DNA of 44,027 bases from Chloroflexota bacterium. Lineage in GTDB: Bacteria > Chloroflexota > Dormibacteria > Dormibacterales > Dormibacteraceae. A model generated the notes under the pieces. The model searched no databases and was not told the origin of the DNA. It worked only from the letters and a program-made list of their open reading frames with translations. This document shows positions 8,707 through 17,009 of this stretch, piece after piece (position 1 is the stretch's first letter; every line of letters begins with the position of its first letter). The stretch spans positions 1 through 44,027 of the forward strand of contig VBIA01000162.1 in assembly GCA_005879985.1 (NCBI GenBank), written 5' to 3'. The translations under genes and the position numbers were made by a program.

Positions 8707-9692
8707 TGGCGACCACCACGGCGAAGGACACGGCCACAAAAGAGGAATACCTGCAGCTGCATCGCTGGATGTGCATGGCCAAGGCGCTCGACGACCGCAT
8801 GCACATCCTTGTCAAGCAGGGTCGCGCGCCGTTCGTCGGCTCGAGCCGCGGCCATGAAGGTATCCAGGTCGCGTCCACCGCGGCGCTCAGCCCGGACGAC
8901 TGGCTCGTGCCTCACTACCGCGGGCTGGCCAACGCGATCGTGCGCGGCTTGACGATGAAGGAATGGATGCTGGCCGTCTTCGCCAAGGCGGGCGACCCGC
9001 TGTCGGCGGGCCGCAACATCCCTGGCGGGTGCTACAGCTACCACCGGCTGAACATCGCGCCGGTGTCGCAGGTGGTGGCGAGCTGGGTCCCCAAGGCGGC
9101 GGGCATCGCCTACGCGGCCAAGCTGCGCGGCGAGGGCACGGTGACGCTCTGCACTTTCGGCGACGGCGCGACCAGCCAGGGCGCCTTCCACGAGGGCGTG
9201 AACTTCGCCGCCGTGCACAAACTGCCGGTCGTCTTCGTCTGCGAGAACAACGGCTACGCGATCTCGGTGCCGCTCCGACTGCAGATGCAGAACCCGAACG
9301 TCGCCGAGCGCGCCGCGGGCTACGGCATGGCCGGCGAGACCGTGGACGGCACCGACGTGCCGGCGTCATTCGCTACGTGCCGGGAGGCGGTCGCTCGCGC
9401 TCGCCGGGGCGAGGGGCCGACGCTCATCGATGCCAAGATCTGGCGCCTCAACTCGCACACCTCCGAGGACAACCAGGTGAAGTACCGCGGGACGGAGGAG
9501 ATCGCCGAAGCCGCCCGGCACGACCCGATCTCGCGCTTCAACGGCTGGCTCATCGATCGGGGTTGGCTGACCGCCGAGGAAGCCGCCGTGGTGCAGAAGC
9601 GGTACGACGAGGAGGCTTCGGAGGCCGCGGACTGGGCGGAGCAGCAGCCCGACCCGGCTCCAGACGACGCCCTGAAAAACGTTTTTGCCTGA
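8706..9692 (+). CDS. Thiamine-diphosphate 2-oxoacid dehydrogenase E1 component, alpha subunit
   Basis: E1-alpha of a pyruvate/branched-chain 2-oxoacid/acetoin dehydrogenase complex (328 aa). The ThDP motif runs from GDG (152-154, in FGDGATSQGAFHEG) to ENN (Asn181-Asn182), the canonical spacing of about 30. The phosphorylation-loop region is present as NSHTSEDNQVKYRG. No E1-beta or E2 follows; the next gene is a Pro/Glu-rich protein. A stand-alone lipoyl-domain protein occurs at 33111. It is translationally coupled to the LeuA-like enzyme, which suggests it oxidatively decarboxylates the 2-oxoacid made by this operon, with E1-beta supplied from elsewhere. Confidence 0.9.
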   Translation: MATTTAKDTATKEEYLQLHRWMCMAKALDDRMHILVKQGRAPFVGSSRGHEGIQVASTAALSPDDWLVPHYRGLANAIVRGLTMKEWMLAVFAKAGDPLSAGRNIPGGCYSYHRLNIAPVSQVVASWVPKAAGIAYAAKLRGEGTVTLCTFGDGATSQGAFHEGVNFAAVHKLPVVFVCENNGYAISVPLRLQMQNPNVAERAAGYGMAGETVDGTDVPASFATCREAVARARRGEGPTLIDAKIWRLNSHTSEDNQVKYRGTEEIAEAARHDPISRFNGWLIDRGWLTAEEAAVVQKRYDEEASEAADWAEQQPDPAPDDALKNVFA

Positions 9693-9730
9693 TCTGCGGG
9701 CCCGTCTTTCAAAATAGACTGACCGTCCCA

Positions 9731-11339
9731 GTGGAACCCGACGACCCCGCCGCCACCCCATCCGACGCCGAGACCAGCCAGATGCCGGCCGTGGCTCCGG
9801 ACAAATCCGAACCCGAATCTGTGGTCTGGCCCGAAGACCCATGGGTTGCGGACGGCCGAGCAGCCGACGATCCAACCCTGGAGAACGGACCCGTCGTGAC
9901 CTCGCCGGTCATTTCCACGTGGCCGGAGGGCACGGCCGGTGAGCCCTCGGTTCCCAGCCATGCAGGCATGAACCCGATCGCCGAAGACCCCGTGACGGCC
10001 CCGTTCCCGACACGGAAGGCCGCCGAGCCGTTCGAGGCCGCGGTGATGAGGACAACGCCGCCGCAGCCGGCCCCGCCGGCCGAGCCGGCGGAAGAAGTTC
10101 ACGACACGGTGCCTCCGGCCCCCGCGGCCGAGGCGGCTGCACCGATGGAGACGGAGGAGGTGGACACGGCGGACGCGGCGCTCGAAACGCTGCCGCCCGA
10201 GGTCGCCGCGGTCGAAGCATCCGAAGAGGAGAGTGCGGGTCCGTCGGCCGAGGAAGCGGTCATCGAGGCGATTGCCGAGGACGAGCCGGCGGCCGCCACC
10301 AGCGACGGACAGGCCGCCGAGGCGGACGCCGAGGAAGCCGAGCCCGTCGAGGCGGCCGAGGAAGCGGCCGTTCCGGGCGAGACGGCCGAGGAAACGCCGG
10401 TTCCGGTCGAGACGGCCGAGGAAACGCCCATCCCGGTCGAGACGACCGAGGAAACGCCCATTCCAGTCGAAGCGGCCGAGCCCGAGCCGGAACCGATGCC
10501 CGAGCCCGTGCCCGAGCCGGCGCCGATGCCCGAGCCGGAGCCGATGCCCGAGCCGGAGACCGAGCCCGAGCCCACGCCTGAACCCATGAAAGCGGAGGAG
10601 CCTGAGCCGGCTCCGCCGGTGGAGACGGCAGTGGAGCCCGCCTCGCCGGCCGCCGGGACACCGGTGTGGGCTGCGCAACCGGCGAAGCCCGCGACTTCCG
10701 CACCGGCGTCCCCGTTCGTGCCCGCAAGCCCCGCGATCCCGAGCTGGGCCCCAAACGCGCCGCGGGCGGCCGACAAGCCTCAGCCCGAGGCGCCGACCCA
10801 GTGGCCCGGCATCAACGTGCCGGCCTGGGCTCCCCAGCCGACTGCGTCGCATCCAGGCACGGCGAATCCGCTGCCCGGGGCGGGCAGCCCGTACGCCGAT
10901 CCCGTTCGAGCATCCCAGCCGGCGCCTGCACCGCCGGCAGCTGCGCCTGCACCGGCTCCCGCACCGACCGCCCGCGCGATTTCCGAGCCCAGAGGACAAG
11001 TCGTACGCGGAATGGTTTGCGTGGGCGAAGAGGTCAGGCGCCCCGGCCGGCGCGTGCCACGCGGCGGCGCAGGGAGCCTTCAGAGCGCTCGCGGCCGGGC
11101 ATGACATGAACACCGCGGTCCAGTGGGCGACCCTCGCCATGGCGTCACCGCCCGGGCTCGTCGGGCAGAGCCGCCAGATCTACTGCGCGTGGTTCTCGCT
11201 CGGCAACATCGACCTGAAGCTGCCGACGGCTCAGGCGCACGCTTTCGCGAACGGCGCAATCCAGGCCCTCGAGTCTGGCGCGGACTCGATGGGCGCGCAC
11301 CAGGCCGGCCTGCTCGCGGCAGGCATCACCGGCGGCTGA
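9731..11339 (+). CDS. Long Pro/Glu/Ala-rich protein with conserved C-terminal domain; reading frame shifts near 10920-10990
   Basis: Starting at GTG 9731, a single frame encodes a low-complexity region rich in Pro, Glu and Ala (ETAEETPVPVETAEETPIPV, PEPEPMPEPVPEP) with WA/WG-P motifs (TPVWAAQP, PSWAPNAP). It stops at 11104 after an abrupt change of character. The other plus frame carries a clear domain, SPEDKSYAEWFAWAKRSG ... GACHAAAQGAFRALAAGHDM ... TAVQWATLAMA, ending at TGA 11337-11339. A +1 shift somewhere in 10920-10990 joins the two into one protein of about 535 aa. No start codon fits the second part alone. It could be an indel, a sequencing error or recoding. The function is unknown, and no signal peptide is seen. 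The FHA protein at 21845 has a similar Pro/Trp-rich tract. Confidence 0.7.
10351..10480 (+). repeat. 30-bp tandem repeat, about 4.3 copies, coding for ETAEETPVPV-type units
   Basis: Period-30 repeats begin at 10351, 10381, 10411 and 10441, each reading close to GACGGCCGAGGAAACGCCnn plus TTCCGGTCGA. Each unit encodes ten residues (ETAEETPxPV). It is followed by irregular EPEP/MPEP repeats. Length variation between strains is likely. Confidence 0.8.
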
Positions 11340-11359
11340 GCGCCCTGCTCGGCTAAGCC

Positions 11360-11539
11360 CTAAGGAAGCTCTCTCCGGTCCTGGCCGGTGGGGTCGAGGC
11401 GGTCAGCCAGCCGGCGCAGGAAGTTGCTCAGCAATCCTGACCGGGAGTGACGCGCCCGCATTGCCTCGACCGCGGCCTCCCGCTGTCGCGCCTGCATCAT
11501 CTGCTTGACCAGGTGAAGGGTCGGGTCCGAGTCGCGCAT
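11360..11539 (-). CDS. Small hypothetical protein, 59 aa
   Basis: The frame runs from ATG 11539 to TAG 11360 with a good GGAG Shine-Dalgarno 8 nt upstream. The product begins MRDSDPTLHLVKQMMQARQR and continues as a basic, helical, Arg-rich protein (ARHSRSGLLSNFLRRLADRL). It starts 11 nt after the DUF2089 stop, so it is the third gene of that operon. No motif is recognised. The amphipathic helix near residues 35-48 could bind membrane or nucleic acid, which is speculation. Confidence 0.65.
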   Translation of the reverse strand: MRDSDPTLHLVKQMMQARQREAAVEAMRARHSRSGLLSNFLRRLADRLDPTGQDRRELP

Positions 11540-11550
11540 ACCTCTTTCTC

Positions 11551-11934
11551 CTATTGGGACTCGAGTCGCTGGAGCGCCTCGTCCACGTCGATCTCGCCGC
11601 GAGCCACCTGTTCCATCAGCTCGAGTCGCGACGACGCCGGAGCGGCCGAAGCGCGCTCGATGCCCATCTTCGCGAGCAGCGAGTCGAATCGCGCCCGCGC
11701 GGTGGGGTAGCTGACGCCGAGGTGGCGCTCGAGCCCCTTCATGTTTCCGCGCGAGGCGAGGAACACACGCAGCACCTCACGGTCCTCGTCTGTCAGACCG
11801 CAGAACTCGCAGGTCATGAACACGCCCGAAAGCTCCGTGGAGCAGGACGGACACGACAGCCGAGTCAGCGCGAGGCGTTCACTGCAGACGGGGCAGTTGA
11901 GCGGTGGGCGGCGAGCCGCGGTGGATGACGTCAC
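11551..11934 (-). CDS. DUF2089 family protein (zinc-ribbon plus HTH-like)
   Basis: 127-aa protein with an N-terminal zinc ribbon (CPVC at residues about 14-17, CPSC about 28-31) followed by a CEFCG motif and a helical region, LTDEDREVLRVFLASRGNMKGLERHLGVSYPTARARFDSLL, typical of DUF2089, where a DNA-binding HTH-like fold is assumed. The C-terminus (VARGEIDVDEALQRL) resembles the short SHOCT-like motif of the upstream DUF4097 protein. Its ATG overlaps the stop of that gene (ATGA). DUF2089-DUF4097 pairs are common in envelope-stress-type loci, so it is probably a regulator acting with its partner. Confidence 0.88.
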   Translation of the reverse strand: MTSSTAARRPPLNCPVCSERLALTRLSCPSCSTELSGVFMTCEFCGLTDEDREVLRVFLASRGNMKGLERHLGVSYPTARARFDSLLAKMGIERASAAPASSRLELMEQVARGEIDVDEALQRLESQ

Positions 11935-12737
11935 CCGACGCTGATCCGAACGTTGCCCATCATGCCTTCGATGTCGAGAGTGGCGGCGCCGGAACCGATG
12001 GTCACTGCCTTACCGCCCGGCCCCGCGATGGCGCGCTCGCCGCTCTCATCCTCGATCGCGACCTTGCCCATGGTGGCGCGAGCGGTGATCTTCACGCTGG
12101 ACTGCTTGTTGAGGTTGAGCCGGATCGAACCCATCTCGCAGCGGACCTTGCTCGTGCCTGAGTCGATGCAGCCGCTGGCGGTGACGCTGCCGGCCTGAGC
12201 CACGACGTTGAGCGGGCCCCGGAAATCGTTGACGATGCAGCTGCCCGCCTGCACCTCGGCCGTGATGGGCCCGTGCACGCCGTCTACCCGAAAGCTGCCC
12301 GCCTGCACACTGGCGTTGAGCGGAAGATCCGGATTCATGCGGACCTTCAGGCTGCGGCGGCCCTTGAAGTCGAAACCGTTGATCTCGATCCGGCGTCCGG
12401 CCACGCCGAACGTGAAGGTGTCCTCCTCCTGGAAGGGAACGTGCTCGATGACCAGCGTGCCGCCGTCGACGCGCGCCCGGTGCGGGCCCTCGGCGACGGC
12501 TGTGGCCACAGTGGAGTCGGCCACTACCTCCGCGCTGCCGAACTGAGAAAGGACCTTCACCGACCTGGCGGCCGGCGCGGTTGGGGCGGAGATGTCGCCG
12601 AGGCGCGGCGCGGTGGTGGCCGTGGCGGCAGGCGGCTCAGCCTGGGCAGCCAGGGCGTCGAGGCGGGCGGCGCCCTCCTCGGCGGTGATGGTTCCGGTGC
12701 GCACCTGGTTCAGGATTTCACGCTTCTTTTCGTCCAT
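11931..12737 (-). CDS. DUF4097 (LiaX/YvlB-like) beta-repeat protein
   Basis: 268 aa. Residues 1-29 (MDEKKREILNQVRTGTITAE) match the short helical motif often preceding DUF4097. From about 60 onward comes a repetitive beta-strand region with VQAGSFRVDGVHGPITAEVQ, VVAQAGSVTASG and CEMGSIRLNL turns, the right-handed beta-helix/adhesin-like DUF4097 fold. There is no signal peptide, so it is probably cytoplasmic or membrane-associated. Related LiaX proteins sense antimicrobial envelope stress; that role is only inferred here. It is the first gene of a three-gene operon with a strong sigma-70-type promoter just upstream. Confidence 0.85.
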   Translation of the reverse strand: MDEKKREILNQVRTGTITAEEGAARLDALAAQAEPPAATATTAPRLGDISAPTAPAARSVKVLSQFGSAEVVADSTVATAVAEGPHRARVDGGTLVIEHVPFQEEDTFTFGVAGRRIEINGFDFKGRRSLKVRMNPDLPLNASVQAGSFRVDGVHGPITAEVQAGSCIVNDFRGPLNVVAQAGSVTASGCIDSGTSKVRCEMGSIRLNLNKQSSVKITARATMGKVAIEDESGERAIAGPGGKAVTIGSGAATLDIEGMMGNVRISVG

Positions 12738-12745
12738 GCCTCAAA

Positions 12746-12774
12746 TTAGAAAGCATGACCTATCAATTTGTCAA
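12746..12774 (-). promoter_or_regulatory. Sigma-70-type promoter of the DUF4097 operon, probably leaderless
   Basis: On the minus strand, -35 TTGACA (12774-12769), a 17-bp spacer and -10 TTCTAA (12751-12746). The ATG at 12737 is 8 nt beyond the -10 box, so transcription should start within 1-2 nt of the start codon. CAAATT/AATTTG inverted copies (12742-12747, 12765-12770) flank the -10 and overlap the -35 and could be an operator. Confidence 0.75.
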
Positions 12775-12814
12775 GTCCGACATCCAAATTGGGATGAACG
12801 CGTGCGGCTAAGCT

Positions 12815-13441
12815 ATGCCCGTGGCCAGGATCGGGGTGGTGGCGGACACTCACTGCCCCGAGTTCATCGACCGACTGCCGGACCGCGTCTTCGAGTTGCT
12901 GGCCGGGGTCGACCTGATCCTTCACGCCGGGGACATCAACGGCCAGGCCACGCTGGCGGAGCTCGCCAGGATCGCCCCGGTCGAGGCGGTGCAGGGCGAC
13001 CACGACCGCGGTCTGGCCTCGCTGCCGCCCCATCGAGACGTGGTGGTGGAGGGCAGGCGTATCGTGCTCGTCCACGGCAATCGAAGCCGCTGGCTGGAAG
13101 AACCCGCCACGTTTCTGTGGACTGTCAGCCTCGGCCACTACAAGCCGCATGGCGGGCTTCCCGCGTCGCTCAGGCGCCGTTTCCCGGACGCGGATGTGAT
13201 CGTCCACGGCCACACACATCGACCTCTCATCGACACATCGGGCAGACCGTTGGTGTTCAATCCCGGCGGCGTGCATCAGTGGACGCCCGCGACCACCAGC
13301 GAGCGTTTGCGCCGTCACCCCGGATGGTTCGAGTGGTGCTGGCTGCAGGTCGCGCGCCACATCCGAAGCTACCCATCACCGACGGTCGGCATCCTCGAGG
13401 TGACGCGCTCGACCATCGAGCCGAAGATCATCGCTCTCTAG
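12815..13441 (+). CDS. Calcineurin-like metallophosphoesterase (YfcE/MJ0936 type)
   Basis: Cytoplasmic dimetal phosphoesterase, 208 aa. Metal ligands are in the expected order: VVADTH (Asp11, His13), HAGDIN, GDHD (Asn of the usual GNHD replaced by Asp), VLVHGN, and the final HGHTHRP with NPGGVH. The GDHD variant is seen in the YfcE-like subgroup. Natural substrates of this group are uncertain. There is no Shine-Dalgarno upstream of the ATG. It is 13 nt ahead of the GNAT gene and probably co-transcribed with it. Confidence 0.88.
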   Translation: MPVARIGVVADTHCPEFIDRLPDRVFELLAGVDLILHAGDINGQATLAELARIAPVEAVQGDHDRGLASLPPHRDVVVEGRRIVLVHGNRSRWLEEPATFLWTVSLGHYKPHGGLPASLRRRFPDADVIVHGHTHRPLIDTSGRPLVFNPGGVHQWTPATTSERLRRHPGWFEWCWLQVARHIRSYPSPTVGILEVTRSTIEPKIIAL

Positions 13442-13454
13442 AGTTAGTCACCTC

Positions 13455-14429
13455 ATGAAGAAGCCGACCTTCCGTGCGGCCGCATTCGACGACGCGGCCC
13501 TTGCCGCCGACATCATGACGGCCGCGTTCCCGCGCGAGCCTGCAGATCCAGTCCTGACCCTGGAGCGCTGGCAGCGCGGGCGCGAGGACTTCATCTGGGG
13601 ACGGTTCATCGCCGAGGTCGACGGTGTGCCTGTCGCATTTCTCGAGTGGGCGCACGGCCCGTGGGAGCAGCTTCCCGAGCGGCACTGCTACGTCGACGTG
13701 TTCCTCGACCTGACCTATTTGAGCAAGACCCTCCTCACGCAGCTGTGGAAATGGCTCGAGGAGGAGGCCGGCAAGCAGGGCGCATTGACGCTGAACGCAT
13801 CCGCGGGCGAGGAGGAGACGGAGCTGCTCGGCGTCCTCAAGGCTGTCGGTTATGAGCGCCAGCGGCAGGACCGCGTATGGATCCTGGATCTCAACGCGCA
13901 CGGAGCGCGCCTCACCGCGGAGGCCGCGGCAGCCCGAGAGCAGGTGAAGGCCGAAGGCATCACCCTCACGACGCTGAGCGAATGGCACGACCCCGACCGC
14001 GTCGCAAAGCTGTTCAAGCTGAGTGAGGAGACGCGGCAGGACATCCCGCACTCGACCCCGATCCTTCCCCAGCCGAAGGAATACTTCGTCAACCGCATGA
14101 ACGCGCCTGACCGCCGGCAGGATAGGTGGTGGCTGGCCCTGGACGGCGACCGTCCTGTCGCCATGTCGTTCCTGAGCTTTCCACCTGTGCGGGGACATGT
14201 GTGGACCGGGTACACGTGTTGCGAGCGCGACTATCGGGGCCGAGGCATCGCGCGCGCGGTCAAGCTGCAGACGCTCGCCCAGGCCGTCGAGCTGGCCATC
14301 CCGTCGGTGCGCACCGACAACGACTCCGAGAACGCGGCCATGCTGCACATCAACGAGACGCTGGGTTACGAGTCGCTACCGGGCTACGTCAACTTCGTGA
14401 AACGGTTACACGCGCGCGCTTTGCGGTAG
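13455..14429 (+). CDS. GNAT acetyltransferase with two GNAT folds
   Basis: 324 aa. The C-terminal GNAT domain (about 170-324) has a clear acetyl-CoA motif, CERDYRGRGIARAVK, followed by VRTDNDSENAAMLHINETLGY, typical of small-molecule N-acetyltransferases. The N-terminal half (FRAAAFDDAALAADIMTAAFP ... VFLDLTYLSKTLLTQLWKWLEEEA) is a divergent GNAT copy lacking an obvious RxxGxG/A loop. This tandem arrangement resembles the mycothiol-synthase (MshD)-like and aminoglycoside-acetyltransferase-like groups, which is notable given the MshC-like gene at 39188. The substrate is not known. Confidence 0.82.
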   Translation: MKKPTFRAAAFDDAALAADIMTAAFPREPADPVLTLERWQRGREDFIWGRFIAEVDGVPVAFLEWAHGPWEQLPERHCYVDVFLDLTYLSKTLLTQLWKWLEEEAGKQGALTLNASAGEEETELLGVLKAVGYERQRQDRVWILDLNAHGARLTAEAAAAREQVKAEGITLTTLSEWHDPDRVAKLFKLSEETRQDIPHSTPILPQPKEYFVNRMNAPDRRQDRWWLALDGDRPVAMSFLSFPPVRGHVWTGYTCCERDYRGRGIARAVKLQTLAQAVELAIPSVRTDNDSENAAMLHINETLGYESLPGYVNFVKRLHARALR

Positions 14430-14442
14430 AACCGAGAAGTAG

Positions 14443-15339
14443 ATGGCGAAGACCAGGGACTACTACGACGTGCTCGGGGTGCCGCGGACGGCGAGCCAGA
14501 AGGACATCGGCGCCGCCTTCCGCAAGCTTGCGCGCAAGCATCATCCGGATTTGAATGCGGGCGACAAGCAGGCGGAGCTGCGATTCAAGGAGATCTCGGA
14601 GGCGCACGAGGTGCTGTCGGACCCCGAGAAGAAAAAGCTCTACGACGCGTTCGGTTCTGACTGGGCCGCGGCGAAAGCCGCGGGTGTGCAGCCGGGGCAG
14701 GGCAATCCGTTCGGCGGTGGCGGCGTGCGCCGCGGCACCGGTGGGGCCGGCGGATCGCGCGTGGAGTACCGCACGGTCTCGCCCGAAGAGGTCGAGGATA
14801 TGTTCGGCGACGCCGGCGGAATCGGCGACATCTTCGGGTCGATCTTCGGCGGCCCTCAGCGCGGCGCCCGGGCGCAAGCGCTCGATGTGGATATGCCGAT
14901 CTCCGTGAGCCTGGCCGAGGTGCAGCGCGGCACCAGCCGCACCGTCGAGCTGCCTGGCGGCCGTCGCGTCGAGGTCAATGTGCCGGCGGGGGTGAAGGAA
15001 GGAACGGTGCTGCGAGTACCCGGTCTGCGCGCGCAGGTCCAGGTGGCGCCGGATCCGCTGTTCACGCGAGAGGGCAAGGACCTGCGCGTCGTCGTGCCGG
15101 TGCCGCTGAACGTCGCGCTCAACGGCGGCGAGGTCGCGGCGCCGACCCTCAAGGGCGGTCGCGTCCAGTTCAAGGTTCCGCCTGAGACACAGAACGGCAC
15201 GAAGATCCGGCTGCGCGGGCTCGGGCTGCCCGACCCCAAGGGCGGTCCGGCCGGCGACCTTTACGCGGAGGTCAAGGTCCAGCTGCCGGTGCCGATGGAC
15301 GAGCGCACCCGCAAGTGGGCGTCCGAGCAGCCGGTCTAA
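14443..15339 (+). CDS. DnaJ/CbpA-type J-domain co-chaperone without zinc finger
   Basis: 298 aa. The N-terminal J domain (residues 6-70) has the HPD motif at His34-Pro35-Asp36, which stimulates DnaK ATPase. A Gly-rich linker (about 85-110: GGGGVRRGTGGAGG) and the two C-terminal substrate-binding beta domains (LDVDMPISVSLAEVQRGTSR; VPVPLNVALNGGEVAAPTLKG) follow. The CxxCxGxG zinc-binding repeats of true DnaJ are absent, as in CbpA. No dnaK or grpE is nearby. It starts 14 nt after the GNAT stop. Confidence 0.9.
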   Translation: MAKTRDYYDVLGVPRTASQKDIGAAFRKLARKHHPDLNAGDKQAELRFKEISEAHEVLSDPEKKKLYDAFGSDWAAAKAAGVQPGQGNPFGGGGVRRGTGGAGGSRVEYRTVSPEEVEDMFGDAGGIGDIFGSIFGGPQRGARAQALDVDMPISVSLAEVQRGTSRTVELPGGRRVEVNVPAGVKEGTVLRVPGLRAQVQVAPDPLFTREGKDLRVVVPVPLNVALNGGEVAAPTLKGGRVQFKVPPETQNGTKIRLRGLGLPDPKGGPAGDLYAEVKVQLPVPMDERTRKWASEQPV

Positions 15340-15351
15340 AGTACCTCCGAC

Positions 15352-16872
15352 TTGCGCGCGCGACTTTTACTCCCACTCGTCTTCGTCGCGGGCATGGGGT
15401 CGCTCGCAGTCGAGTTCGGAGCCGCGCGGCTCCTGGCGCCCTACTTCGGCACGAGCCTCTACGTGTGGGGCGTGCTCATCGGGCTGGTGCTCATCTATCT
15501 GTCCGCGGGCTACGTGATCGGCGGCCGTCTCGCCGACTCCCGTCCGGACGAGATGCTGCTGTACCAGATCACCGCGTGGGCCGGGCTATGGATCGGCGTC
15601 ATCCCGCTCGTCAGCTATCCGATCCTTCTCGCGTCGCAGCAGGGATTCAGGGAGCTGAGCATCGGACTGGTGGGCGGCACGCTGGTCGCGGTGATGCTGC
15701 TGTTCGCGGTGCCGGTGATCCTGCTCGGGTGCGTGAGCCCCTTCGCTATCCGGCTGCTGCTCAAGAACGTGGAGTCGGGCGGCAACACAGCCGGACGCGT
15801 GTACGCGCTTTCGACCGCGGGCAGCATCCTCGGCACCTTCCTGCCGGTGTTCTGGTTCATCCCGACTTACGGCACGAGGCCGACCCTTGAAGGCTTCGGC
15901 CTGGTGCTCGTGCTGTTCTCGGTCGCAGCGATGTGGCCGCGCAAGCGCTTCTACGCCGCGTTTGCCATCGCCGTGATCCTCGCCTGGATCGTTCTGCCCT
16001 CCGGGATCAAGGCGCCTGAGGTCGGCACGCTGCTCACTGAGCGCGAGTCCGCCTACAACTACATCCAGGTCGTGCAGTCCGGCACGGTGACCGAACTCAT
16101 CCTCAACGAGGGCCAGGCGATCCACTCCGTCTACGACTCGGCGGACAACCTCACGCACGGCTACTGGGACTACCTGCTGGTTGCGAACGCCTTCCGGCCG
16201 GCGCAACCGTCCGAGACCAGTCCGCGCTCGATCGCCATCCTGGGTCTCGCCGGCGGCACCACCGCGCGTCAGTACCGGCTTGCCTATGGCGACTCGATCG
16301 ACATCACCGGTGTCGAAATCGATCCAGTCATCCTGTCGCTCGGCCACCAGTACTTCCATCTCGGCGACGCGCGTGCGCACGAGGTCACATCCGACGCGCG
16401 CTACTGGATCGCCACCCAGGCGGGGCACTACGACGTGATCGTGCTCGACGCGTACCGGCAGCCGTACATCCCGTTCCACCTCACGACCAAAGAGTTCTTC
16501 GCGCAGGTGCGTCAGCACCTCAACCCGGGCGGAGTGGCCGCGGTCAACGTCGGCCGGACCAGCACCGACTATCGACTGGTCGCCGCGCTCGCCAGCACGA
16601 TGGCCGCGGTGTACACGAACGTCTTCGTGATCGACGACAAGTCCTTCAACAACACGCTCGTGTACGGCACCACCGAGAAGACGACACGCGATGACATCAC
16701 GCACAACCTGGAGCAGATCTCGGCGCCGCTCGCGAGCGACGCCGCCAAGGACTCGCTGCTGCCCGGCCGGCTGCTCCCGTCGCCCTACAACGGACAGGTG
16801 TACACGGACGACCTCGCGCCGGTGGAGCAGCTGATCGACGAGATCATCTTCAGCTACGTGACCGGCACCTAG
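15352..16872 (+). CDS. Spermidine-synthase-like methyltransferase-fold protein with N-terminal membrane domain
   Basis: 506 aa. Residues 1-220 contain about seven hydrophobic helices (LLLPLVFVAGMGSLAVEFGA, GVLIGLVLIYLSAGYVIGG and others). The C-terminal half is a spermidine-synthase/SAM-fold domain: IAILGLAGGTTARQYR, TGVEIDPVILSLG, a DAR motif (VTSDARYWI) and VIVLDAYRQPYIPFHLTTKEFF. Such membrane-fused SpeE homologues are widespread, and their reaction is unproven. The conserved Gly-rich D/E-binding elements are there, but polyamine-specific residues cannot be judged. The start is TTG. The short upstream spacing suggests co-transcription with the dnaJ-like gene. Confidence 0.85.
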   Translation: MRARLLLPLVFVAGMGSLAVEFGAARLLAPYFGTSLYVWGVLIGLVLIYLSAGYVIGGRLADSRPDEMLLYQITAWAGLWIGVIPLVSYPILLASQQGFRELSIGLVGGTLVAVMLLFAVPVILLGCVSPFAIRLLLKNVESGGNTAGRVYALSTAGSILGTFLPVFWFIPTYGTRPTLEGFGLVLVLFSVAAMWPRKRFYAAFAIAVILAWIVLPSGIKAPEVGTLLTERESAYNYIQVVQSGTVTELILNEGQAIHSVYDSADNLTHGYWDYLLVANAFRPAQPSETSPRSIAILGLAGGTTARQYRLAYGDSIDITGVEIDPVILSLGHQYFHLGDARAHEVTSDARYWIATQAGHYDVIVLDAYRQPYIPFHLTTKEFFAQVRQHLNPGGVAAVNVGRTSTDYRLVAALASTMAAVYTNVFVIDDKSFNNTLVYGTTEKTTRDDITHNLEQISAPLASDAAKDSLLPGRLLPSPYNGQVYTDDLAPVEQLIDEIIFSYVTGT

Positions 16873-16967
16873 CCCCAGCGGAAGACGACATGCGCGCTCC
16901 TGACTCTTTCCCGCTGTTGGGATTGACTCAAGGATTTCGCCTGGCGACGTCTGGGTGATGCGGAAAC

Positions 16968-16996
16968 AAAGCTATGGCCGGGCAAAGCCCGGCCAA
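16968..16996 (-). terminator. Terminator-like hairpin after the thioesterase gene
   Basis: Perfect 8-bp stem GGCCGGGC / GCCCGGCC with a 3-nt loop (16976-16994). On the minus strand it is followed by ATAGCTTTGTTT, so it serves the minus-strand thioesterase whose stop is at 17010. The rest of the 16873-17009 gap holds only an imperfect CCCAGCGG ... CCGCTGTTGGG inverted repeat that could end the plus-strand SpeE-like gene. Confidence 0.65.
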
Positions 16997-17009
16997 CCCC
17001 GCCACGCCT

